From NCBI RefSeq assembly GCF_000337355.1, contig NZ_AOJH01000079.1, positions 380 to 40,414 of the forward strand: 40,035 nt of DNA. The letters run 5' to 3'. The position numbers and the translations under genes are program-made. Every line of letters begins with the position of its first letter. Position 1 is the stretch's first letter. A model generated the notes under the pieces. That model made no database searches and was not told the origin of the DNA. It was given only the letters and a program-made list of their open reading frames with translations. The stretch is from Halorubrum kocurii JCM 14978 (GTDB lineage: Archaea > Halobacteriota > Halobacteria > Halobacteriales > Haloferacaceae). Shown piece after piece: positions 1 through 7,377 of this stretch.

Positions 1-26
1 CCGCGTCCCTCGCGCGGCGCTCCTCC

Positions 27-45
27 CGGCCGCCAAGGGCGGCCG
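27..45. repeat. GC-rich perfect hairpin
   Basis: An 8-base inverted repeat around a 3-base loop (arms 27-34 and 38-45, loop AAG), in the noncoding start of the window beyond the 3' end of the PUA gene. It could be part of a terminator or of a haloarchaeal repeat element cut by the window edge. The hairpins near the other end of the window also have 3-base loops. Confidence 0.5.
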
Positions 46-77
46 CTCGGAGGCGCGCGCCACCGCACACGAGCCCT

Positions 78-98
78 AAAAATCGTCTTAAAAACGAT
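78..98 (-). terminator. stem-loop with T-tracts after PUA gene
   Basis: Read on the minus strand, the PUA gene stop at 108 is followed by a T5 tract, then by a short stem (94-98 paired with 82-86) and another T5 run. T-rich tracts after a gene are the usual archaeal termination signal. The 5-base stem is short, so the T-tracts are the stronger evidence. Confidence 0.5.
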
Positions 99-107
99 GA
101 GTGCGCG

Positions 108-638
108 CTACTCGTCGGTGTCGTCGCCCTCCTCCCCGTCGCTCCCCGCGCCGTTCCGCACCTTCACGGCGACGCCGCTCGCGAAGTGCTCGGCCTCGGA
201 TCCGGAGAGCTCGGCCCGCCCGACCGCGAACAGCGCGTCGTCCTCGTCGACGACGAGCACCTCGTCGCCGGGGCGGATTCCGGCGTCGGCCGCGGTCACG
301 AACTTCGCGAACGCGTTGCGCCCCTCGCGGACGAACGGCTCGCTCTCCTCCCCGACGATCATCCGGTGACGCGGGGCCGCGAACGCCTCGCGGATCCGGG
401 TCCCGCCGGCGATTCCGAGGGTGAACCGACCGTCCGTGCCGTACGAGACGAGCCGGTCGCCCTCCGGGCTGCCGGGGTCGTCGTCCACGTCGCCGACGAT
501 CACCTGTCGAGGGCGGCCGCCGCTCGACCGCCTGAGGGTCAGCGTCTCGTCCGAGGGGAACAGCGCGTCGCCCGCGCCCGCACCGAACTGGTAGTCGGCG
601 CCGGTCCGCAGGTCCGCGAGGGCCGCTGCGTCGCTCAT
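108..638 (-). CDS. PUA-domain RNA-binding protein, haloarchaeal type
   Basis: A 176-residue acidic protein. The C-terminal part (about residues 90-165) reads like a PUA domain: a run of short beta strands with FVREGRNAFAKFV, then GIRPGDEVLVVDEDD and AVGRAELSGSE. In tRNA-modifying enzymes this domain binds RNA. The N-terminal DLRTGADYQFGAGAG segment is, from memory, conserved in haloarchaeal PUA proteins found near archaeosine (tRNA guanine transglycosylase) genes; no such neighbour is visible here. No catalytic motif is seen, so it may bind RNA only. The frame stays open upstream to 779, but the ATG at 638 starts the conserved region and avoids overlap with the TPR gene at 709. It is the last minus-strand gene before a T-rich terminator. 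Confidence 0.72.
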   Translation of the reverse strand: MSDAAALADLRTGADYQFGAGAGDALFPSDETLTLRRSSGGRPRQVIVGDVDDDPGSPEGDRLVSYGTDGRFTLGIAGGTRIREAFAAPRHRMIVGEESEPFVREGRNAFAKFVTAADAGIRPGDEVLVVDEDDALFAVGRAELSGSEAEHFASGVAVKVRNGAGSDGEEGDDTDE

Positions 639-708
639 ACCTCGGGTATCCCGGCCACCCGCAAAGCGGTTGCGACACGCGGCGCCGTCCGCCCGGACCG
701 AGGCCGAC

Positions 709-3700
709 TCAGTCGCCCTCGCTCCCGCACTCGCTCTCGCCCGCCGCGGGGTCGGCGGTGAGCCCGTCCGCGTCGACACGCCACCGGTCTGCGAGGTCGC
801 GGTACGCCGCCGGGTCGGTCGGCGAGCCCTCGAGCACCGAGCCGAGCGCCTCCTCGTCGAGTTCGCCGGGCTCCGGGTGAGACGCGAGCAGCGCCGCCAA
901 CGCCTCGGCCGCGGGGACGACCGCGCGCACGCACTCGATCCGACGGCCGAACTCGAGCGCCGCGGTCAGCCGGTCGACCGCCGTCTCCGCGTCCCCGCGC
1001 TCGACCGCGACCCGTCCGCGGTCGGCGAGCGCGCGCGCCTCGACGGCTGTGAACCCGCCCGCACGGGCCCGCTCCACCCCGGAGTCGAGCGCGGCCGCGG
1101 CGCGGTCGAGGTCGCCGCGTTCGAGCGCGAGGACGCCGCGGTTCCGGTCCGCCGTCGCCGCCCGCCGCCGACTGGCGTGCTCGTCGAGCAGCGACTCGGT
1201 CCGGTCGATCCACCGCTCGGCGGCGTCGAGGTCGCCCCGCTGGAGTTCGACCTCGGCGAGGGTCTCGGCGACCATCGCCCGCCTGGAGTCGGCGTCGAGG
1301 TCCTCGAACGTCGCCAGCGCGTCGCGGAGACACCGCTCCGCGCGGTCGAGGTCGCCGGCGAGCTGCGCCGCCGACCCCAGGTGGCTCACCGCGAACGCGC
1401 GGTACAGGCCGGAACCGATCCGGTCCGCGATGGCCCGGGCCTCCCGCGCGCGGGTCGCCGCCTCGTCGACCTCGCCGCGCTGCTCGGCGATCGCACCGAG
1501 GTTCAACAGGACGACCGCCTCGCGGTGCTCGTCGCCGACGGTCCGGTAGCCGTCGAGCGCGCGCTGCGCCTCGCGTTTCGCGGCCGTCAGCTCGCCGCGT
1601 CGGAACCGGGCGACCGCGAGGTTAGTCCGGACGTTCGCCTCGCCGTGGGTGTCGTCGTACGCCCCGAACAACCCGCCGGCGATCCGGTAGTGATCGATGA
1701 CCGCGTCGGTGCCGTCGAGCGCGTCGAGCGCGTTTCCGATGTCCATGAGGCTCTTCGCGACCCCGATCGGGTCGCCGACGGCCGCGGCGAGCGCGTACGC
1801 CCGGGAGCCCGCCTCGTACGCGGCCTCGTAGTCGCCCGCGAAGTGGGCGGCCTGCGCTCTCCCCCGGACCGCGGCGGCGAGCCCGCGCCGGTCGCCGGCC
1901 GCGGAGAACAGCGCCGCGGCGCGGTCGTAGCGCTCCCTCGCGGCGTCGTACTCCCCGCGTCGACGCGCCACGTCGCCGTACCCGCGCTGGCGTTCGGCCT
2001 CGCCGGCCTCCTCCGTCGGGCGCCACGCGTCGAGCGCGTCGGTCGCGCCGTCGAGGTCGCCGGCGTCGACGTACATGCGGACCACCCACTCCGGCGGTCG
2101 GCCTCGGAGGTCGGACGGACAGGCGTCGGGGAGGTCGATCCACGAGTAACGGACCCGTCCGTACAGCTCCGCGAGCCGCGGGTAGCGTCGGCCGACGCCG
2201 TAGACGGCCCGCACTGCGCCGGCCGCCCACGCCTCGGGGTCGCGCTCGACCCGGTCCATCGCCGGCGCGTCGCCGCCCAGGGCGCGTCGGATCCGCGACC
2301 GCCGAGCGGGGTCGTCCGCCAGCTCGAGCACCCGCGTCGCCGCCCGTCCGACCCGTCTGGCGACGACGGGCTCCGGCTCCCGTTCGAGGAGGCGCTCGAA
2401 GAACAGCACCGACCACTCCCGGTGGACCGTCCGCCCCGGGTCGGTCGGCGTCGGGACGAGGACGGTGCCCGACAGCCGGTCGAGCGCCCGCCGCACCGCC
2501 TCCGGCTCCGTCTCGCCGTCGACGAGCGCGTGCGCGAGCTCCCGAACGTCGTCGACGCCGGCCACGTTGAGCAGGTTCACCAGCACCGCGACGTCCGCGG
2601 TCGGCGGCGGCCGGTCGGTCAGGTCGCGGACCGCCCGCGAGACGGAGGCCTCAAGCCCCGTCTCGTCGGTCTCTTCCGGCTCTTTTCCCCGTTCTCCGCC
2701 GGCTAGGGGGTCGCCGCCGGCCGGGGAGTCGCCGCCGGCCGGGGAGTCGCCGCCGGCCGGGGAGTCGCCGTCCAGCAGGCCGCCGGCCCGCACGAGGCGG
2801 TGAACGAGACACAGCAGCTCCCCGGGGCGGTCGCCGTCAGGCCGCCGCACCGCGTCGAGGAGCGCGCCCGGGTCGGCGACGGGCGAGGCGCCGGTGCAGT
2901 CCGCGACGTGGGCCGCGAGCCGCTCGGCCTCGCGCTCGTCGAGCCGCGGCATCCGCCGCGACTCGATCCGCCCTCGGTACTCGAGGTCGCTCGGATCGAG
3001 GGGGAGCGAATCGGGGTCGTCGTACCGCTCCTCGCGCGCGTCGAAGAGGAACGAGACGTCGTCCCGGTCGGCGAGTTCGCGGGCGACCCCGACCGCGTCG
3101 GCCGCGTCGTCGTCGACGACGTCCTCGACGACGACGAGCACGTGCCCCTCGGCGGCGACCGCGCGCTCGCGGAGCCGGTCGGTCGCCGAGAACGGCTCCC
3201 CCTCGTCGCCGGCGCGGTACAGCACCGATCCGCGCCCCGACCGATGCCACCGCACGCCGACGAGCCGGCAGACCGTGCTCTTCCCGCTGCCGGCCGGGCC
3301 GACCAGCGCGTGGTCGTCGCCCCTCGCGAGCCCCTCGATCAGCCCGTCGGCGACCGACCGCCGCGAGCCGTCGCGGACCGCGGTCCGGTCGAGCGCGAAT
3401 CCAGCGTCGACCTCCGCGAGCGACGGCGTCGCGCGGAGCGGCCCCGTCGGGTCGGCGTCGCGGTCGAGCAGCGCGTCGTCGAGCGCGACGAACCCCTGCG
3501 CGGAGAGCGAGTCCGGGGGCGCGCCGCCGGCCCGCGGCGGTGCGCCGAAGGCGTCGAACCCGCGCGCATCGGCGTCGAACCCGCCCGCGTCGGCGTCGGC
3601 CCCGCGGTGGGCGCCGTTGCCGCTGCGCTCGCCGGAACCGCCGGCGGACCCCGCGCCTCCGACGGCTCCGGTCTCCCCGTCGCGCGCGGTTCGCGCCTCC

Positions 3701-4473
3701 CGGATCGCCGCGAGCTCGTCGGTTACGTCGCGGCCCGATTCGCGGAGGGCGCGAACGCGGTCGCGCGCCCACGCCACCGCCTCGGGATCCGCCGACTCGA
3801 CCACGGCGTGAACCCCGCCGTCCGTGTCGAACACGACGAGGAGCGCGGTCTCGTCGGCGACGAGGCAGCCGACGTCGACGCCCTCGGCGACCGACACCGC
3901 GGCGCGGTCGCCGGCCGCCAGCGCCCCGAGCGTGTCGGCGTAGCGCTCGCGCCCGTGTCGGTACGTGCTGTCGGTCACCGCGAGGTCGACGCGCTCGCCG
4001 GCGTCGGCCGCGCGTCGGAACCGGTCGAGCAGGCGGGGATACGGGAGTGCTGGGAGCGCCGCGGCGACGCCGTCCGCCCTCGCGAGCGCCGCGTCGATCC
4101 GCTCTAATGGCCGGTACGGGTCGGGCGCCGCGGCCCGGTAGGTGTCGGCGTCTCGCAGCGTGGCCGGGGAGAGCGCGACCTCGGGGCCGAGCGGTGCGAG
4201 CGCGTCGCTCGCGGCGTCGACGTCGGCGGCGACGGTCAGGAACCGCCGGTAGCTCTGCGCCAGCAGGCGACCGGAGAGCGTCGTCCGGTAGCCGTCGGTC
4301 TCGCCGGCGACGAGCCCGGCGGCCTCCAGCTCGTCGATGGCCCGGTTGACCGTCGAGCGCGAGTGACCCAGCTCGTCCACCAGCTCGTGTTTTCGGAGCG
4401 CCCCCTCGGAGAGACGTTCGAGGAAGTCCAACCGGCGCTCGACCACCTCGACGAGTGCTGACCGCGCCTCCAT
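709..4473 (-). CDS. winged-helix/FilR1-like + P-loop NTPase + TPR fusion regulator (STAND-like)
   Basis: A 1254-residue multidomain protein. Residues 1-75 form a winged helix (LVDELGHSRSTVNRAIDELEAAGLV). Residues about 85-250 resemble the FilR1-type effector domain of archaeal HTH regulators. Residues 260-320 are a Gly/Ala/Asp-rich linker. An NTPase follows, with Walker A GPAGSGKST at 392-400 and a Walker B-like VLVVVED at 445-451. Residues 568-592 are a repetitive linker encoded by 18-base tandem repeats, and 605-700 look like a second winged helix. From about 800 to 1190 helical pairs repeat in TPR style (e.g. RGEYDAARERYDRA, RGDLDAAERWID). This is the architecture of STAND signalling ATPases, with an added DNA-binding sensor at the N-terminus. 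Its ligand and targets are unknown. It is divergent from the aldehyde-dehydrogenase homologue at 4591 and probably initiates from a TATA-like box near 4500. Confidence 0.78.
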   Translation of the reverse strand: MEARSALVEVVERRLDFLERLSEGALRKHELVDELGHSRSTVNRAIDELEAAGLVAGETDGYRTTLSGRLLAQSYRRFLTVAADVDAASDALAPLGPEVALSPATLRDADTYRAAAPDPYRPLERIDAALARADGVAAALPALPYPRLLDRFRRAADAGERVDLAVTDSTYRHGRERYADTLGALAAGDRAAVSVAEGVDVGCLVADETALLVVFDTDGGVHAVVESADPEAVAWARDRVRALRESGRDVTDELAAIREARTARDGETGAVGGAGSAGGSGERSGNGAHRGADADAGGFDADARGFDAFGAPPRAGGAPPDSLSAQGFVALDDALLDRDADPTGPLRATPSLAEVDAGFALDRTAVRDGSRRSVADGLIEGLARGDDHALVGPAGSGKSTVCRLVGVRWHRSGRGSVLYRAGDEGEPFSATDRLRERAVAAEGHVLVVVEDVVDDDAADAVGVARELADRDDVSFLFDAREERYDDPDSLPLDPSDLEYRGRIESRRMPRLDEREAERLAAHVADCTGASPVADPGALLDAVRRPDGDRPGELLCLVHRLVRAGGLLDGDSPAGGDSPAGGDSPAGGDPLAGGERGKEPEETDETGLEASVSRAVRDLTDRPPPTADVAVLVNLLNVAGVDDVRELAHALVDGETEPEAVRRALDRLSGTVLVPTPTDPGRTVHREWSVLFFERLLEREPEPVVARRVGRAATRVLELADDPARRSRIRRALGGDAPAMDRVERDPEAWAAGAVRAVYGVGRRYPRLAELYGRVRYSWIDLPDACPSDLRGRPPEWVVRMYVDAGDLDGATDALDAWRPTEEAGEAERQRGYGDVARRRGEYDAARERYDRAAALFSAAGDRRGLAAAVRGRAQAAHFAGDYEAAYEAGSRAYALAAAVGDPIGVAKSLMDIGNALDALDGTDAVIDHYRIAGGLFGAYDDTHGEANVRTNLAVARFRRGELTAAKREAQRALDGYRTVGDEHREAVVLLNLGAIAEQRGEVDEAATRAREARAIADRIGSGLYRAFAVSHLGSAAQLAGDLDRAERCLRDALATFEDLDADSRRAMVAETLAEVELQRGDLDAAERWIDRTESLLDEHASRRRAATADRNRGVLALERGDLDRAAAALDSGVERARAGGFTAVEARALADRGRVAVERGDAETAVDRLTAALEFGRRIECVRAVVPAAEALAALLASHPEPGELDEEALGSVLEGSPTDPAAYRDLADRWRVDADGLTADPAAGESECGSEGD
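2708..2770. repeat. 18-base tandem repeat inside the NTPase gene
   Basis: Two clean 18-base units (2726-2743, 2744-2761), flanked by one diverged unit before and a partial unit after. Each encodes Asp-Ser-Pro-Ala-Gly-Gly in the linker between the NTPase core and the following winged-helix region. The unit length is a multiple of three, so changes in copy number would keep the frame. Confidence 0.9.
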
Positions 4474-4497
4474 TCGTCAGCTACGAGTCGGCCTACC

Positions 4498-4506
4498 CGA
4501 ATAACT
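4498..4506 (-). promoter_or_regulatory. TATA-like box for the NTPase-TPR gene
   Basis: On the minus strand this reads AGTTATTCG, 25-33 bases upstream of the ATG at 4473. That is the expected spacing for a leaderless haloarchaeal transcript. It is one of the few AT-rich spots in the divergent intergenic region. Confidence 0.45.
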
Positions 4507-4559
4507 GTTTCCTCGGTCACACGTTCCCTCACGGGGTGACACAGTGCGTCACCGGATGA

Positions 4560-4567
4560 GAATATGT
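4560..4567 (+). promoter_or_regulatory. TATA-like box for the ALDH-like gene
   Basis: GAATATGT lies 24-31 bases upstream of the ATG at 4591, which supports that start over the in-frame ATG at 4564, which falls inside the box. The divergent promoters for 4473 and 4591 sit only about 55 bases apart, so one regulator could act on both. Confidence 0.5.
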
Positions 4568-4590
4568 GGTTGGGCGAGCGAGGTCCGCGT

Positions 4591-6054
4591 ATGGACGGGG
4601 GAGCGATCACCGACCCGGAGGGCGGTGACAGGGTGTCGACGACCGTCGCGAACGCCCGCGCCGCGGGGGCGCGGCTCGCCGAGCGCGACGACGCCGCGGC
4701 GGACCGGATCGCCGAGGCGGTCGGCGAGCGGCTGAGCGACCCGCAGGCGATCAGCCGGCTGGCGCTGGCGGCCGCGAACGAGACCGGGAGGGGCCATCCG
4801 GGGGCGAAGAGCGAGAAGATCGCGGCAGCCGTCGAGGGGGCGCGGGCGCACGTCCGCGAGACGCCCACCGCGGGCGTGGTCGAGCGAGACGAGCCGCGGG
4901 GTAGGCTCACCGTCGCCCGGCCGGTCGGCGTCGTCGGCGCCGCGGTCCCCGCGACGCACCCGGTGGTCGTCTCCGCCGCGGTGTCGCTGTACGCGCTGGC
5001 CGGACGGAACGCCGTCGTCCTCGCGCCGTCCCCGTCGACGGTCGAGACCTGCGACATGGTCGTCGAGACGCTACGGGGGGCGCTCGCGGCCGCGGACGCG
5101 CCCGTAGACGCCGTCTCGATGCTCCCCGCCCCGCCCTCGAAGCCCGGCACCGACTCGCTGTTCGAGCGGGTGGACGTCGCCGTCGCGTCCGGCTCCGCGT
5201 CGACCGTCACCGCCGGCCAGCGGTGCGGGACGCCGAACGCGTGTGCCGGCGCAGACGGACTCGTCGCTGTCTCCGACGGCTCGGCGTCGCCCTCGGCGGT
5301 GGCGACCCGCGTGGCGGTCGGCGCGACCTACGACTTCGGCGCTCACCCCGCGGCCGACGCGGCCGTGGTGAGGTCGGCGGAGACCGCTGAGCCGCTGACC
5401 GCCGCCCTCGAAGCCGAGGGCGGCTACGTTCTCGACGCCGACGAGCGCGACCGCCTCCGGGGGCTACTGGCGGGCGGTTCGGCGTCACACCGGGCGACCG
5501 ACGCGGATCGAGACGCGAGGACGGCCTCTCCGGTCGGCAACTCGCCGCGGTGGTTCGCATCGGTGCTCGACCTGCCCCCCGCCGCGGACGCCGCGGCCTT
5601 CCTGATCGTCGACGGCGGGGACCTGCGCGACGGCGGAGAGCCGGACGGAGGCGAGGACGCCGGGAACGACCCACTCGCCTCGCTCCCGGGGATTCCGGCG
5701 GTCACGGTCCACGCCCGCGAGGGGTTTGACGCCGCGCTGCGGCTGGCGGCCGATCTGGGCGGCCCCCACGCGGCCGCGGTCCACACGACGCGGCAGGCGC
5801 GCGTCGCGCGGGCCGCGGAGCGGCTCGCGGCCGGTCGGCTCGTGGTCAACCAGCCGGGGACCGCGGCGGTGGGGTCGACGCGGAACGGGCTCCCGTTCGC
5901 GCCGCTCCTCGGAGGCGGAGCGCGCGAGGGGAGCCAACTCGACGGCGGGCTGACCGCGACCGACCTGATCGAGACGACGAGCGTCTCGGTGACGACCGTC
6001 GCCGACCGCCATCCGAACCGGGGCGGAGCGGGGGAGACGCTCCGGGGGCCGTAA
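4591..6054 (+). CDS. acylating-type aldehyde dehydrogenase homologue lacking the catalytic Cys
   Basis: A 487-residue protein with the fold landmarks of acetaldehyde dehydrogenases of the EutE/AdhE type: the cofactor-site segment PVGVVGAAVPATHP (111-124) leading to GRNAVVLAPSP (138-148), the LFERVDVAVASGSAS stretch (190-204), and a C-terminal RLVVNQPGTAAVGST (416-430) followed by a PLLGGG loop. In working relatives the nucleophile follows a GASFDN-type motif. Here the equivalent GATYDFGAHPAAD (244-256) has Pro at the expected Cys position, and the only cysteines are 154, 212 and 218. Classical aldehyde oxidation or CoA acylation through a thioester therefore looks impossible. It may be a binding or regulatory paralogue, or use another chemistry. 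There is also an Asp/Gly-rich insert around 340-362. It is divergent from the NTPase-TPR regulator and convergent with the HD gene. The start was chosen by TATA spacing. Confidence 0.75.
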   Translation: MDGGAITDPEGGDRVSTTVANARAAGARLAERDDAAADRIAEAVGERLSDPQAISRLALAAANETGRGHPGAKSEKIAAAVEGARAHVRETPTAGVVERDEPRGRLTVARPVGVVGAAVPATHPVVVSAAVSLYALAGRNAVVLAPSPSTVETCDMVVETLRGALAAADAPVDAVSMLPAPPSKPGTDSLFERVDVAVASGSASTVTAGQRCGTPNACAGADGLVAVSDGSASPSAVATRVAVGATYDFGAHPAADAAVVRSAETAEPLTAALEAEGGYVLDADERDRLRGLLAGGSASHRATDADRDARTASPVGNSPRWFASVLDLPPAADAAAFLIVDGGDLRDGGEPDGGEDAGNDPLASLPGIPAVTVHAREGFDAALRLAADLGGPHAAAVHTTRQARVARAAERLAAGRLVVNQPGTAAVGSTRNGLPFAPLLGGGAREGSQLDGGLTATDLIETTSVSVTTVADRHPNRGGAGETLRGP

Positions 6055-6100
6055 CCCCTCGGTCCCTCTCACGGCCGCCCGTCAGCCCCGCGGAACGGTC

Positions 6101-7057
6101 CTACAGCTCGATCCGGTCGACGATCGATCCGTTGCCGTCGCCGTCGCGGTGCGTGTTGATCGCGACCGTCCGGATCTGGTCTTCAAGCAGCGACCCGTCG
6201 ATCTTCGCTTTGAGCAGCGAGTCGACCTGGAACACGCCGGCCGCGTTGTTCATTCGGATCACGACCTGCGCCGGGGTCTCGTCGCCCTCGCGCAGCGAGA
6301 CGCGCTCGATCGCCTGCGACGAGACGGTGTTGATGCCGCGGCCGCCCTCCTCGTAGGGGACCCGCGAGCGCCCGCGCTCCATGTCGAGGCCGTCGGCGAT
6401 CCGGACCACGCCGGCCTCGCGGGTCAGCGGCTCCTCTTCGGTGTGGTGACAGAGGATCGCGTGGAGCACCTCGGCCTTGACTCGGACCCGCTCGGGAACC
6501 CCGTAAAACGAGGGGAGGAAGTCGTCGAGGAAGTCGGCCGCGAGCGGGATCGAGTAGTACGGGTGGTCGTGGCGGTGGACGACGTGGCCGATGTCGTGGA
6601 GGGTGGCGGCGAGCGCGATGATCACCGACTCGTCGGCCTCGTCGAGCCCCTGTTGGCTGGCGCCGTTGAACTCGACGCCGCCGGCCTTCAGCAGGTCGTA
6701 CAGCCGGAGCGCCCGGTCCCGCACGATCTCGACGTGTTTCGCGCCGTGGTCGTTGTACCCCTTCCGGTCGACCGGGTTGACGTTCTGCGCCTCCAGGTAC
6801 GCCGTGATCTCCGGGTCCGACGCGATCCGGTCGAGCATCTCGTTGAGCCGACCGTCGGGGAACGCGTGTTCCCGGTCGGGGTAGTACTCGTGGCGGTCGG
6901 CGTCGGGAGCGGCGTCGATGTCGGCCTCCGGGTTGGCGTCGACGTCGGGATCGGGGTCGCTCTCGGAGGGGTCTGAGTCGCTCTCGGAGGGGTCTGAGTC
7001 GCTCTCGGAGGGGTCCGGGTCGCTCTTGGTAGTGTCCTCACCCGCGGGGTCACTCAT
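6101..7057 (-). CDS. HD-domain metal-dependent phosphohydrolase
   Basis: A 318-residue protein. After an acidic N-terminal tail (about 1-55), the HD-superfamily metal ligands appear: His in NDHGAKHVEIV, His-Asp in LAATLHDIGHVVHRHDHPYY, HAILCHHTEE, and Asp in VRIADGLDMERGR. These domains hydrolyse phosphate esters, often of nucleotides; the substrate here cannot be told. The C-terminal part (about 225-318) has no obvious domain. The N-terminal tail contains three copies of a Ser-Glu-Ser-Asp-(Ser/Pro)-Asp-Pro-type heptad encoded by 21-base repeats. The ATG at 7057 is preferred over an upstream in-frame start because a TATA-like element lies at 7082-7091. It is convergent with the ALDH-like gene. 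Confidence 0.85.
   Translation of the reverse strand: MSDPAGEDTTKSDPDPSESDSDPSESDSDPSESDPDPDVDANPEADIDAAPDADRHEYYPDREHAFPDGRLNEMLDRIASDPEITAYLEAQNVNPVDRKGYNDHGAKHVEIVRDRALRLYDLLKAGGVEFNGASQQGLDEADESVIIALAATLHDIGHVVHRHDHPYYSIPLAADFLDDFLPSFYGVPERVRVKAEVLHAILCHHTEEEPLTREAGVVRIADGLDMERGRSRVPYEEGGRGINTVSSQAIERVSLREGDETPAQVVIRMNNAAGVFQVDSLLKAKIDGSLLEDQIRTVAINTHRDGDGNGSIVDRIEL
6959..7021. repeat. 21-base tandem repeat in the HD gene N-terminus
   Basis: Three near-identical 21-base units (6959-6979, 6980-7000, 7001-7021). They encode a Ser/Asp/Glu/Pro heptad in an acidic, probably disordered, N-terminal tail. The third unit has diverged slightly. The length keeps the frame. Confidence 0.92.
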
Positions 7058-7081
7058 AAGATCGATGGGAACGCGACGAGT

Positions 7082-7091
7082 GCTTAAAAGC
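7082..7091 (-). promoter_or_regulatory. TATA-like box for the HD gene
   Basis: The palindromic GCTTAAAAGC-type element lies 25-34 bases upstream of the ATG at 7057, which supports that start and a leaderless transcript. Confidence 0.5.
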
Positions 7092-7170
7092 ATGTTCGTG
7101 AGCGGCCGTGCGGAGGCGATCGACCGCTGCGAGCCACCGACCGGACCGGCAGTTTCGACCCGAGGCACAA

Positions 7171-7178
7171 CCTATAAG
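7171..7178 (+). promoter_or_regulatory. TATA box, probable dap operon promoter
   Basis: CCTATAAG is the best TATA match upstream of the lysine operon. It is about 200 bases from the dapA ATG, so the transcript would carry a long untranslated leader, unlike most genes in this window. Confidence 0.5.
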
Positions 7179-7377
7179 CGAACCAAAGGCGCATACCGTG
7201 GTGTGACCCGACCCGCGTCAGAACGCGGCTCGCCGACGCCGACAGCGACGCGGCTCTTCTCGAAGAAACGCGCGTGAACCGTCCACCGGCGGGAGTGGCG
7301 ACCCCGTCTCGGACGACCCCCGACTCCCGACCCACGCGCACCGACCTGCTGACCGACCCGAACTCACCGCAGCATCC

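Larger units (their letters stand above)
7058..7377. other. divergent intergenic region with long dapA leader
   Basis: A 320-base region between the HD and dapA genes. It holds the minus-strand TATA-like box at 7082-7091 and a plus-strand CCTATAAG at 7171-7178. Transcription from the latter would begin near 7200, leaving about 175 bases before the dapA ATG. A small stem (CCGCG/CGCGG, near 7210-7230) lies in this leader. No further gene and no known riboswitch was recognised. Confidence 0.55.

Noticed and set aside
670-2706. Long forward open frame of 678 codons opposite the NTPase-TPR gene
   Set aside because: It is an antisense shadow. Very high GC removes stop codons; the product is Arg/Val/Pro-rich with no motif, while the minus strand gives clear Walker, winged-helix and TPR patterns.
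7190-7377. Lysine riboswitch in the dapA leader
   Set aside because: I could not recognise the conserved core or five-helix arrangement of the lysine class; only a small stem was seen. Kept as an open question, not as a feature.
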